Both the position numbers and the translations under genes were made by a program. The notes below the pieces were generated by a model. That model was given only the letters and a program-made list of their open reading frames with translations. It searched no databases and had not been told where the DNA came from. Below, piece after piece: positions 1 to 8,295 of a stretch of DNA of 64,000 nt (position 1 is the stretch's first letter; every line of letters begins with the position of its first letter). The DNA comes from Chryseosolibacter sp964438975 (GTDB lineage: Bacteria > Bacteroidota > Bacteroidia > Cytophagales > Cyclobacteriaceae): positions 186,001 to 250,000 of the forward strand of contig CAYTMU010000001.1 of assembly GCA_964438975.1 (NCBI GenBank), read 5' to 3'.

Positions 1-2
1 AA

Positions 3-197
3 TTACTTGACAAGAGACGAGTGCTGGCAATAACAAAGTCTGACATGCTCGACGACGAACTCACCGAAGCACTGAGCGAGGAATTGCCTGCGGATATCCC
101 GTCGGTTTTCGTCTCCTCCATCACCAACCGTGGGATAACAGAGTTGAAAGACATGGTGTGGCAAAATCTGAATAACGCGAATGCAGGCCCGGCATGA
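3..197 (+). CDS. obgE: GTPase Obg, C-terminal fragment
   Basis: Only the last 64 residues are in the window; the 5' end lies outside. The fragment carries an ITKSD sequence, which fits the NKxD-like G4 guanine-specificity motif of Obg GTPases (usually T-K-x-D), and then VFVSSITNRGI, which fits the G5 SA-type loop. The protein ends shortly after the G domain, so the C-terminal OCT domain of some Obg proteins is absent. Obg GTPases act in late 50S ribosome assembly and stress responses. Assignment to Obg rather than another TRAFAC GTPase rests on these two motifs and the short tail, so it is likely but not certain. Confidence 0.75.
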   Translation, partial: LLDKRRVLAITKSDMLDDELTEALSEELPADIPSVFVSSITNRGITELKDMVWQNLNNANAGPA

Positions 198-234
198 AGC
201 TATTCTGGCATACAGGACGTCCGGGGGCTTGGCC

Positions 235-255
235 TTGGTGCCAACTTGGCACCAA
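235..255. promoter_or_regulatory. 21-bp perfect palindrome upstream of grpE-dnaJ
   Basis: Two 10-bp arms, TTGGTGCCAA and TTGGCACCAA, flank a single C. The element lies 65 bp before grpE. It is unlike the CIRCE heat-shock operator. It also has GG and GC separated by exactly 10 bp (237-238 and 249-250), the spacing of a sigma-54 -24/-12 promoter, although several consensus bases are missing. It could be an operator, a sigma-54 promoter, or a hairpin after obgE; there is no T-tract. Confidence 0.45.
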
Positions 256-319
256 ATCCCCTTTGGCAGAGTTATTGACAAAGGGATCAATCAATAAAAC
301 CCGAAAAACGTAACATATC

Positions 320-880
320 ATGGAGAAAAGCGAAACCAGGGACGAAGTCGAAAACATCAACAAACAGGAAGCTGCGCAGCAGGAACAAGCGGCCGGCAAC
401 AACGATGCTGATAATGAAGCGATGGAGGATGGGGATGTTACACTCAAACTGCAGGAAGAACTCGAACAAACAAAAGACAAGTATGTCCGGCTGTACTCGG
501 AATTTGAAAATTTCCGGAGACGCACAGCCAAAGAAAAACTGGAACTGATTCAGACTGCCAACGAGCAGTTGATAACAAGCTTATTGCCTGTCGTAGACGA
601 TTTCGATCGCGCAGAATCAGCCGTTAAGGACAAAACGTCGAGCGATGTAGAAGGCTTCTTTCTGATCAATTCCAAGTTGCGCAAAATTCTGGAAACCTAC
701 GGTGTGAAGCCAATGGATGTCAGGCAAGGTTCTGAATTTGATTCGGACTTTCAGGAAGCCGTCTCACAAATTCCAGCGCCCTCACCAGAGCTGAGGGGAA
801 AAATCGTCGATGTCGTTGAGAAAGGATACTTATTAAACGATAAAGTAATACGCTACGCGAAAGTTGTAGTGGGAAATTAA
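320..880 (+). CDS. grpE: Nucleotide exchange factor GrpE
   Basis: GrpE releases ADP from DnaK and so drives the chaperone cycle in the cytoplasm. The 186-residue product has an acidic, Gln/Glu-rich low-complexity N-terminus (about 1-50), a coiled-coil segment with YVRLYSEFENFRRR (about 55-70), which is a GrpE signature, and a C-terminal beta domain with FQEAVSQ in place of the usual H-x-A-(V/M) segment. The length is normal for the family. dnaJ follows after 14 bp, so the two are almost surely co-transcribed; dnaK is 12 kb away with its own control region. Confidence 0.95.
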   Translation: MEKSETRDEVENINKQEAAQQEQAAGNNDADNEAMEDGDVTLKLQEELEQTKDKYVRLYSEFENFRRRTAKEKLELIQTANEQLITSLLPVVDDFDRAESAVKDKTSSDVEGFFLINSKLRKILETYGVKPMDVRQGSEFDSDFQEAVSQIPAPSPELRGKIVDVVEKGYLLNDKVIRYAKVVVGN

Positions 881-894
881 TACTTCTTTAAACC

Positions 895-2016
895 ATGTCA
901 ACTAAGCGAGACTATTACGATATACTCGGGGTGAGCAAGAGCGCCACGCCAGAAGAAATCAAAAAAGCTTACCGGAAGGTTGCCATCAAATTCCATCCTG
1001 ATAAGAATCCGGGCAATAAAGAAGCGGAGGAAAAATTCAAGGAAGCAGCAGAGGCATACGAAGTATTAAGCGACACGGAGAAGAAGGCACATTATGACCG
1101 GTTTGGTCATTCCCGTGCGGGCGCCGGCTACGGTTCCCATACGATGAACATGGACGATATCTTCAGCCAGTTCGGTGATATCTTCGGTGGGGGAAGTCCG
1201 TTTGACAGCTTCTTCGGAGGAGGCGGTGCGACACGCGGAGGGAAACGTCAACGGAAAGGCTCGAATCTTCGCATAAAGTTGAAAATGGGCCTCGATGAAA
1301 TCGCTGAGGGTGTCGAAAAGAAGATCAAGGTTCACCGCATGGTCCACGCCGAAGGCGTCTCTTTCAAGACATGCACAACTTGCCAGGGTACCGGCCAGGT
1401 AAGGAAGGTCGTTAATACCATGCTCGGGCAGATGGTTTCATCATCCACATGTCCATCCTGTGATGGCTCGGGTCAGATCGTCGACAAGCGACCTCCCGGT
1501 GTGGATAGCTCCGGCCTGGTCTCCAAAGAAGAAGTGATAACCGTCCGAATTCCTGCCGGTGTTTCCGATGGGATGCAACTGTCGATGGCAGGTAAGGGCA
1601 ACGAAGCCCCTGGAGGTGGTATTGCAGGCGATCTGCTGATCCTGGTAGAGGAGGTCGAAGACCCAGTGCTCAAGCGCGATGGCAACAATATCATCTATGA
1701 CCTCTACATCAGCTTCGTCGATGCCGCCTTGGGCACTTCGGCGGAGGTACCGGCAATTGGCGGAAGAGTGAAAATCAAGATCGAAGCTGGCACACAGAGC
1801 GGCAAGGTGCTCAGGTTGCGCGGGAAGGGTCTGAAAGACATAAATGGATACGAAACCGGCGACCAGCTGATCTATGTGAACGTCTGGACACCGAAAAAAC
1901 TTACTGCGGAGGAACGTACGAAGCTGGAAAGCCTGCGAGATTCACCCAATTTCGAACCGCGGCCCGATGCCAATGAAAAGGGCTTTTTTGAACGAATGAA
2001 GGAGTTTTTTAATTGA
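895..2016 (+). CDS. dnaJ: Chaperone DnaJ with reduced zinc-binding region
   Basis: DnaJ is the J-domain co-chaperone that loads clients on DnaK and stimulates its ATPase. The J domain (about 1-75) has the HPDKNPG loop, followed by a Gly/Phe-rich linker (about 85-125) and the substrate-binding C-terminal domains. The zinc region is unusual. Canonical DnaJ has four CxxCxGxG repeats making two zinc centres; here only two are seen, CTTCQGTG at 160-167 and CPSCDGSG at 186-193. The places of repeats 1 and 4 hold Cys-free sequence, so zinc centre I is lost while centre II (repeats 2 and 3) is kept. From memory this pattern recurs in Cytophagales. It is linked to grpE. Confidence 0.93.
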   Translation: MSTKRDYYDILGVSKSATPEEIKKAYRKVAIKFHPDKNPGNKEAEEKFKEAAEAYEVLSDTEKKAHYDRFGHSRAGAGYGSHTMNMDDIFSQFGDIFGGGSPFDSFFGGGGATRGGKRQRKGSNLRIKLKMGLDEIAEGVEKKIKVHRMVHAEGVSFKTCTTCQGTGQVRKVVNTMLGQMVSSSTCPSCDGSGQIVDKRPPGVDSSGLVSKEEVITVRIPAGVSDGMQLSMAGKGNEAPGGGIAGDLLILVEEVEDPVLKRDGNNIIYDLYISFVDAALGTSAEVPAIGGRVKIKIEAGTQSGKVLRLRGKGLKDINGYETGDQLIYVNVWTPKKLTAEERTKLESLRDSPNFEPRPDANEKGFFERMKEFFN

Positions 2017-2127
2017 TTCCCAGTTGATTAAGTAGGGAATGGCATCTTTTTACCCTCTTTTTCCGTAATTCTAAAGGATAACCTTACACAGCGTAACCTA
2101 ACAGGAGGGGGTACGTACATATTCAGC

Positions 2128-3021
2128 ATGCAGAAGACTCTTTGGTTAACGATTTGTGGGATCGCTTGTGCGGGAATTGCCTGGGGCCAAATGAAAAGAC
2201 AATTCATTGTCGAAAATAACCCGGATTGTCAAAGCGTAAATCTCCGTCTGAAGGCTAATTCCGGTGATTGTTACGTCAAAGCTGGTCACAACACGGAAAT
2301 CCTCAACATCTTCAGCAACCAGGATCAATCATCCTATTCCCACCAGTTTCGCAAAGAAATCGTAGATAACTCCTGTCGCCTCTTCCTCAATTTCGAGAAC
2401 AATCACTCTTCCAGCATTGGCCGAACGATCTCCACACGTGTATTTGGAGAAAGTAACGCTACCGAAAAGGTATGGAGGATGTATCTCTCCGACGCCAAAC
2501 CATACAGCTTGCAGTTGGAGTACGGGGTTGGTAATGCCTATGTGGACCTGTCGGGATTGGCGATCAGCAAACTCATGATCAACACTGGTAGCGCCGATGT
2601 AAACATCGGATACAATTCACTGGAGAATAAGATTGATATGGACACCCTTTCGGTGAAAGTAGATCTTGGCTCTCTCAACGTTAAGAACATCAACCTGTCG
2701 CGTGCTCGTTACACTTCGGCGGACGTGGGTTTTGGTAACATGACACTTGATTTCAGTTCCAGCCCCCCGCTGGTAGGCAACCGAATTGTGGGAAGTGTCG
2801 GCGCAGGTAATCTGACTATCATTCTTCCTTCGGAGGAAACTCCTGTGCTCGTCACGATCAACGACTCATGGCTTTGCAGTGTGAAGATTCCACGAACACT
2901 TCAAAAGGTCAACGCCAATACATTCGCCAACGCAGCCTATTCTGAAGACGCCGCGAACGCTCTCGTCTTCAACCTCGATGTTTCAATGGGCAACATCATT
3001 TTTCGCCAGTCTCCGAAGTAA
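2128..3021 (+). CDS. Secreted beta-structured protein of unknown function
   Basis: The 297-residue product starts with a signal peptide (hydrophobic core around 5-18, predicted cleavage near AWGQ). The rest alternates short polar and hydrophobic stretches such as LSGLAISKLMINTGSADVN and VGFGNMTLDFS, the look of a repetitive beta-helix or toastrack (DUF4097 / LiaF-like) fold. No catalytic motif is visible. A GGAGGGGG run lies about 17 bp before the ATG, rather far for a Shine-Dalgarno site. The NatAB-type ABC exporter follows 74 bp downstream but has its own likely promoter. The family assignment is an inference from sequence texture. Confidence 0.6.
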   Translation: MQKTLWLTICGIACAGIAWGQMKRQFIVENNPDCQSVNLRLKANSGDCYVKAGHNTEILNIFSNQDQSSYSHQFRKEIVDNSCRLFLNFENNHSSSIGRTISTRVFGESNATEKVWRMYLSDAKPYSLQLEYGVGNAYVDLSGLAISKLMINTGSADVNIGYNSLENKIDMDTLSVKVDLGSLNVKNINLSRARYTSADVGFGNMTLDFSSSPPLVGNRIVGSVGAGNLTIILPSEETPVLVTINDSWLCSVKIPRTLQKVNANTFANAAYSEDAANALVFNLDVSMGNIIFRQSPK

Positions 3022-3044
3022 ATTCCCTTCCCATCCCCATCAAA

Positions 3045-3075
3045 TTTCCTGAAAAGGAATAAGTTCCTATCTTTC
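3045..3075 (+). promoter_or_regulatory. Probable Bacteroidota promoter for natAB
   Basis: TTTC (3045-3048), 19 bp, then TATCTTTC (3068-3075), 20 bp before the GTG start. Both boxes have a final C instead of G relative to TTTG and TAnnTTTG, but the spacing is exact. Confidence 0.5.
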
Positions 3076-3095
3076 GACACCAACTCAAACAAGCC

Positions 3096-4010
3096 GTGGA
3101 AGCTTTAACCGCGACAGGAGTGACCAAGCGATATACGAATCACCTGGCGCTCGACAACGTAAGTCTTACCATCCCGCTGAAGAGTATCTTCGGACTACTC
3201 GGCCCGAACGGGGCGGGGAAGACCACCTTCATCCGGATCATCAATCAGATCATCAATGCCGATGAAGGTGACGTGACAATTTTCGGAGAACGGCTTCAGG
3301 CGAAGCACATCGGAATGATCGGATACCTTCCTGAGGAACGCGGACTCTACAAGAAATTAAAAGTGGGTGATCAACTCATCTACCTCGCAAGACTCAAAGG
3401 TTTGAGCCGTGCAGAAGCGACTTCCCGTAGCAAGCATTGGATTCGAAAATTCGAAATAACCGACTGGTGGAACAAGAAGGTCGAAGATCTGAGCAAGGGC
3501 ATGGCGCAGAAAGTGCAGTTCATCAGTACCGTCATGCATGAACCAAAGCTCGTCATTCTCGATGAGCCATTCTCAGGATTTGATCCGGTCAACGCACGGC
3601 TGATAACCGATGAGATTCTCGCGCTGAAAGAGAATGGAAGTACGATCATCTTCTCTACGCACCGGATGGAGACCGTCGAGGACCTGTGCGATCACATCGC
3701 GCTTATCGACAGGAGCAAGAAAATCCTGGAAGGCTCCAAGAAGGAGGTCAAAGCGCAATTCCGGACCAATACATTTACCGTCGAACACAAGGGATCATTC
3801 GCGGTGAACAGCGACCGTTTCGAACTCGTCAACCAAAAGTCCGTGGAAGATGACTTCTTCCGGTCGACTGTCCGCGTCAATAGTGCCCTCAGTCCAAACC
3901 TCCTTATCCGGGAGCTTACAGAAATAACCGAAGTACACAGCTTCGTCGAGAAAGTGCCAACGATGGGCGACATCTTCATTTCATTGGTGAAAGGAGGAAG
4001 CGATGAGTAA
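3096..4010 (+). CDS. ABC transporter ATP-binding protein, NatA type
   Basis: This is the ATPase subunit of an exporter whose permease is the next gene. Walker A is GPNGAGKT (36-43), the signature is LSKGMAQKVQ, Walker B is LVILDEP followed by the D-loop region SGFDPVN, and the H-loop is STHRM. A C-terminal extension of about 80 residues resembles the DUF4162 domain common in NatA-like ATPases. The gene starts with GTG; no in-frame ATG fits the N-terminus better. It overlaps the permease gene by 8 bp, so translation is likely coupled. The substrate is not evident; Na+ export (NatAB) or an antimicrobial compound are known roles of the family. Confidence 0.9.
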   Translation: MEALTATGVTKRYTNHLALDNVSLTIPLKSIFGLLGPNGAGKTTFIRIINQIINADEGDVTIFGERLQAKHIGMIGYLPEERGLYKKLKVGDQLIYLARLKGLSRAEATSRSKHWIRKFEITDWWNKKVEDLSKGMAQKVQFISTVMHEPKLVILDEPFSGFDPVNARLITDEILALKENGSTIIFSTHRMETVEDLCDHIALIDRSKKILEGSKKEVKAQFRTNTFTVEHKGSFAVNSDRFELVNQKSVEDDFFRSTVRVNSALSPNLLIRELTEITEVHSFVEKVPTMGDIFISLVKGGSDE

Positions 4011-5325
4011 GGTATGGTTGATTTTTCAGCGCGAGTTTCTCAATCGTGTCCAGAAGAAGTCGTTTCTGATCGCCACAATACTGATTCCGTTGATATTCCC
4101 TGCGATCATCGGCGTGATGGGATATGTTATGCTGAAGCAAGAGGAGGAAGCCGGGGTGCAGACGGTGCGCGTAGTAGACGTTAGTGGAACGTTCGAATTT
4201 GAAAGCAGCCACAAGTTTGAATTTGTCAAGGTGTCCGACAATCTGGAAAGCGCCAAAGAAGCGTTCAATAAATCAAGCGACTTCGCGCTGCTTTACATCC
4301 CGGAGATCGAACTCTCGAATCCGACCGGAATAGCGCTATACACGAAGTCAAATCCCGGTATCCGTAAGATTGAAGACCTCGAGCAAATTCTTGAAAATCG
4401 CGTGCAGGATCTGAAGCTGCAAGCCTTTAACATCGACAAGGCGACACTGGACCACCTGCGGACAAACATATCGATCAACAACATCAATGTCTCCGACACA
4501 GGCGAGGAGAAGGAAAGCAACACGGGCATTCTGTACATACTGGGGTTTTTACTCGGAATGATGATCTACATGTTCGTACTTATCTACGGCATGCAGATCA
4601 TGCTGGGAGTCATTGAGGAAAAGACGAGCAAGATCGTGGAAGTACTGCTGTCCTCGGTCCGTCCGTTTCAACTGATGATGGGCAAGGTTCTGGGTATCGC
4701 AGCCGTGGGCCTTCTGCAGTTTGCGATTTGGGTCGTGTTGATCAGTGTACTTTCTTTCGGCACCCTTTCCCTGTTCGGTGTAAACATGTCGCAGCAACAA
4801 GCTGTTGAACAGATCTCGGGGCGCATGCACCAGGATCCGGAGGTCGTTGCACAACAGAACAAGGTGCAGGAAATAATACTGACGTCATACGACCAGATTC
4901 CCGTCGCATCGATAATCTTCAATTTTGCCTTCTATTTCCTGGGTGGATATTTGCTTTACGGCGCGCTTTTCGCGGCCGTAGGGTCAGCCGTCGATTCGCA
5001 GCAAGAGGCGCAGCAATTCACTTTTCCAATAACCATACCGTTGATCATTGCGTACTTCGGGCTCTTCATGTTCATACTGAACGATCCGGACAGTAGCGCA
5101 AGCTTCTGGTTTTCCATCATACCGTTCACCTCCCCCATCGCGATGATGGGGAGGCTCGGATTTGGCGTCCCTGATTGGCAACTCCTGCTTTCACAAGCTC
5201 TCCTGGTCGGCGGGTTTATTTTCACAACCTGGATTGCCTCCCGCATCTACCGCGTGGGTATCCTGATGCACGGGACGAAGATCAACTACAAAGTACTCGC
5301 CAAGTGGTTCATGATGAAACAGTAA
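4003..5325 (+). CDS. ABC transporter permease, NatB / ABC-2 type
   Basis: This is the membrane partner of the preceding ATPase. There is one transmembrane helix near residues 20-42, a large extracytoplasmic domain (about 45-175), then five or six helices grouped between about 175 and 430. EEKTSKIVEVLLSSVRP (about 205-221), just after the second helix, is characteristic of NatB-like ABC-2 permeases. The length (440) is normal. The start lies inside the end of the ATPase gene. A histidine kinase gene follows after 73 bp. Confidence 0.88.
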   Translation: MSKVWLIFQREFLNRVQKKSFLIATILIPLIFPAIIGVMGYVMLKQEEEAGVQTVRVVDVSGTFEFESSHKFEFVKVSDNLESAKEAFNKSSDFALLYIPEIELSNPTGIALYTKSNPGIRKIEDLEQILENRVQDLKLQAFNIDKATLDHLRTNISINNINVSDTGEEKESNTGILYILGFLLGMMIYMFVLIYGMQIMLGVIEEKTSKIVEVLLSSVRPFQLMMGKVLGIAAVGLLQFAIWVVLISVLSFGTLSLFGVNMSQQQAVEQISGRMHQDPEVVAQQNKVQEIILTSYDQIPVASIIFNFAFYFLGGYLLYGALFAAVGSAVDSQQEAQQFTFPITIPLIIAYFGLFMFILNDPDSSASFWFSIIPFTSPIAMMGRLGFGVPDWQLLLSQALLVGGFIFTTWIASRIYRVGILMHGTKINYKVLAKWFMMKQ

Positions 5326-5398
5326 TGCGCCCGCGCAAATAGCCCGCAGCGCACGAAGGAGTGTCATGAAGTCACATCTTTGCGCTATATTGTGAGGC

Positions 5399-6625
5399 AT
5401 GGCCAAACGCAGTTCCACAAGCGACTTCCATGAGCACAACCCACAACTGAAATGGATCGTGCTGGCAGTGTCGTTCCTTATCAGCATCGGATCGATTTAC
5501 TACACCAATGTTTTGGTCGACCAACTGAAAGACCGGGAGCGCCAACAGGTACAGCTGTTCGCCCGTGCTATCGAGTATACGCTCAACGAAAGTCTAAATA
5601 GCAACATTCTCTTCGTCTCGGAAGAGATCGTGTACAAGAACAACTCCATACCAACGATCCTCGTCAACGAGGATAACGACGTCATGCATTTCCGCAACAT
5701 CGACATCGACTCCGGGCGGTCTTCGGCCGCCATACAGCAGCAACTGGCGAGTGAACTGGAATCCATGGCCGCCACGTATGATCCGATCATCATAACACTG
5801 AAAGACCCGAATACTGACGAAATTTTCGGAATTCAGAAAGTATACTATCGCAATTCATCACTATTGACTCAACTGATAGCCTATCCCTACGTGCAGCTCA
5901 CGGTCATCGCCATCTTCGGGTTTATCAGCTACCTCGCCTTCAATTACTCGAAAGCGGCCGAACAAAACCGGGTGTGGGTCGGCCTTGCGAAGGAAACCGC
6001 GCACCAGTTGGGCACCCCTTTGTCGTCTCTCATGGCATGGATAGAAGTTATCCGGGAAGATCCGCATATGCGCAACAGGGAAGTGGCTGATGAACTGGAA
6101 AAAGATATTGAGAAGTTAAAGGTCGTCACGGAGCGGTTTTCCAGTATCGGGTCCGTGCCGACCCTGAAGAGAGAAAACATCGTAGCGTTGATCAATAATG
6201 TTGTCAAATATCTCCGGCCGCGCATCTCGTCCCGTATCCGGATAGAAGTATTCACACTGTCGGACAACATCCAGGCAATGGTGAACGCGCCCCTCTTCGA
6301 ATGGGTGATCGAAAATCTTTGCAAGAACGCCGTAGATGCGATGGGTATTTCCGGCACTATCGCCATAAAAATTCTCCGCGGCAGTGAGGGGAAAGTCTTT
6401 ATTGATGTCAGTGATACGGGTAAGGGCATACCGCGCTCAAAACTCGCGATGGTCTTTAACACAGGTTTTACCACGAAAAAGCGCGGTTGGGGATTGGGAC
6501 TCGCGCTCGCCAAACGGATCATCGAGACTTATCACGACGGCAAAATATTCGTGAAATCTTCCGAAGAAAATCTGGGAACTACGTTTCGCGTATCCGTCAA
6601 TGCCGCACCCCCCGCAGAGGCCTGA
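5399..6625 (+). CDS. Membrane-bound sensor histidine kinase, orphan
   Basis: Two transmembrane helices (about 18-38 and 165-182) enclose a periplasmic sensor domain of about 125 residues that I do not recognise. The cytoplasmic part has an H-box with the phosphoacceptor in ETAHQLGTPLSSL (His202), an N-box ENLCKNAVDAM, DTGKGIP (G1) and GWGLGLALAKRI (G2), so it should autophosphorylate. No HAMP domain is evident between helix 2 and the H-box. No response regulator is adjacent; the nearest is the CheY-like gene at 47.5 kb. The C-terminal end lies just before the atpD promoter. Confidence 0.9.
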   Translation: MAKRSSTSDFHEHNPQLKWIVLAVSFLISIGSIYYTNVLVDQLKDRERQQVQLFARAIEYTLNESLNSNILFVSEEIVYKNNSIPTILVNEDNDVMHFRNIDIDSGRSSAAIQQQLASELESMAATYDPIIITLKDPNTDEIFGIQKVYYRNSSLLTQLIAYPYVQLTVIAIFGFISYLAFNYSKAAEQNRVWVGLAKETAHQLGTPLSSLMAWIEVIREDPHMRNREVADELEKDIEKLKVVTERFSSIGSVPTLKRENIVALINNVVKYLRPRISSRIRIEVFTLSDNIQAMVNAPLFEWVIENLCKNAVDAMGISGTIAIKILRGSEGKVFIDVSDTGKGIPRSKLAMVFNTGFTTKKRGWGLGLALAKRIIETYHDGKIFVKSSEENLGTTFRVSVNAAPPAEA

Positions 6626-6664
6626 TTCAGCGCCTCAAACCCGGCAATAAATCCATTTTCGCAC

Positions 6665-6695
6665 TTTGTACTTCGTCAGCAATACCCTACTTTTG
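6665..6695 (+). promoter_or_regulatory. Bacteroidota-type promoter of atpDC
   Basis: TTTG (6665-6668), 19 bp, TACTTTTG (6688-6695). This matches the phylum consensus at every fixed base. Transcription should start near 6702, giving a 5' leader of about 55 nt. It supports the ATG at 6757 over the open frame further upstream. Confidence 0.75.
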
Positions 6696-6756
6696 CGCCG
6701 GCTTGGCGGAGAGCCTGAAGTCGCATTTTCGGACGAATAATAACAAAAACACAGTA

Positions 6757-8268
6757 ATGGCAAATATTGGAAAGATCACGCAGGTAATCGGACCGGTGGT
6801 GGACGTCGCTTTCGACGGTGAGGGCGCAAAACTGCCTAATATCCTCGATTCTTTGGTGGTAATGAAAGCCGATGGTACCAAGGTCGTCCTGGAGACCCAG
6901 CAACACCTGGGTGAAGACCGCGTCAGGACCATCTCCATGGAAGGAACCGAAGGCCTCGTGCGCGGAATGAAAGTGACTGATACCGGCTCCCCGATCACCA
7001 TGCCTATCGGCGAAGACATCAAGGGACGCCTCTTTAACGTAATCGGAGAAGCGATCGACGGCATTAAACAGCCCAGTGGCGAAAACTCGCTCCCGATCCA
7101 CCGCTCCGCTCCAGCTTTTGAAGACCTCTCTACGTCCACGGAAGTACTGTATACCGGGATCAAGGTAATCGACTTGATCGAACCTTACTCGAAAGGTGGA
7201 AAGATCGGACTGTTCGGCGGTGCCGGGGTTGGAAAAACCGTTTTGATCCAGGAACTCATCAACAATATTGCTAAAGCTTACTCTGGCCTTTCTGTATTCG
7301 CCGGTGTAGGTGAAAGAACACGGGAAGGAAATGACCTGCTCCGGGAAATGATCGAGGCCGGGATCGTTAACTACGGGGAGAATTTCCTCAAGTCTCTCCA
7401 CGCAGGTGGATGGGATCTTTCTCAGGTAAGCGAGAGCGACCTGAGAGAATCGAAGGCGACCTTCGTGTTCGGACAGATGAACGAACCTCCCGGCGCGCGC
7501 GCGCGAGTTGCCCTCTCCGGTCTTACAGTCGCCGAGTATTTCAGAGATGGAGACGGACAAGGCAAGGGCCGCGACATCCTCTTCTTTATCGATAATATCT
7601 TCCGCTTTACACAGGCCGGTTCAGAGGTGTCAGCCCTTCTGGGGCGGATGCCGTCGGCAGTGGGGTATCAGCCCACCCTGGCGACAGAAATGGGCGCCAT
7701 GCAGGAAAGGATCACTTCAACAAAGAACGGTTCTATCACATCCGTACAGGCTGTATATGTCCCCGCCGATGACCTTACCGACCCTGCTCCGGCAACGACG
7801 TTCGCTCACCTTGACGCAACAACGGTATTGAGCCGGAAGATCTCCGAACTTGGAATCTATCCTGCCGTGGATCCACTGGACTCTACTTCTCGTATCCTCC
7901 GTCCGGAGATCGTCGGCGAAGAACACTATGACTGCGCGCAGCGCGTAAAAAATATCCTCCAGCGTTATAAGGAATTGCAGGACATCATCGCGATCCTCGG
8001 GATGGATGAGTTGTCGGATGAAGACAAGCTCGTCGTTCACCGCGCCAGAAGGGTTCAACGCTTCTTGTCGCAACCATTCCACGTCGCTGAAGCATTTACT
8101 GGTCTCAAGGGAGTATTGGTGGATATCAAGGATACCATTCGCGACTTCAACGCGATCCTCGACGGCAAATACGATCACCTCCCTGAAATGGCATTCAACC
8201 TCGTTGGAAATATCCAGCAGGCGATTGAGAAGGGTGAGAAGATGATGGCAGAGGCCAAGCGAGCTTAA
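6757..8268 (+). CDS. atpD: ATP synthase F1 subunit beta
   Basis: Catalytic subunit of F1Fo ATP synthase, 503 residues. The P-loop is GGAGVGKT (154-161), followed by GERTREGNDLL and the family signature around PAVDPLDSTS. The frame is open for 90 codons upstream, but MANIGKITQVIGPVVD is the conserved N-terminus and the promoter lies inside the upstream part, so the ATG at 6757 is chosen. atpC follows after 27 bp. The other ATP synthase genes are not in the window; the split atpDC arrangement is usual in Bacteroidota. Confidence 0.98.
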   Translation: MANIGKITQVIGPVVDVAFDGEGAKLPNILDSLVVMKADGTKVVLETQQHLGEDRVRTISMEGTEGLVRGMKVTDTGSPITMPIGEDIKGRLFNVIGEAIDGIKQPSGENSLPIHRSAPAFEDLSTSTEVLYTGIKVIDLIEPYSKGGKIGLFGGAGVGKTVLIQELINNIAKAYSGLSVFAGVGERTREGNDLLREMIEAGIVNYGENFLKSLHAGGWDLSQVSESDLRESKATFVFGQMNEPPGARARVALSGLTVAEYFRDGDGQGKGRDILFFIDNIFRFTQAGSEVSALLGRMPSAVGYQPTLATEMGAMQERITSTKNGSITSVQAVYVPADDLTDPAPATTFAHLDATTVLSRKISELGIYPAVDPLDSTSRILRPEIVGEEHYDCAQRVKNILQRYKELQDIIAILGMDELSDEDKLVVHRARRVQRFLSQPFHVAEAFTGLKGVLVDIKDTIRDFNAILDGKYDHLPEMAFNLVGNIQQAIEKGEKMMAEAKRA

Positions 8269-8295
8269 GCATTCAACACGCGATAACTGTTAAAG

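Noticed and set aside
1498..1509. TGTGGATAG, resembling an inverted DnaA box, in dnaJ
   Set aside because: Single site inside coding DNA with a mismatch; no cluster.
2048..2067. TGGCATCTTTTTACC as a sigma-54 promoter before the secreted protein gene
   Set aside because: The position 10 bp after GG reads CC, not GC, and no TTGC is present.
5375..5382. CATCTTTG as a promoter -7 box for the histidine kinase
   Set aside because: The first base is wrong and nothing like TTTG lies 18-20 bp upstream.
6676..7560. A 294-codon minus-strand frame across atpD
   Set aside because: Antisense to a highly conserved gene; no domain or signal visible.
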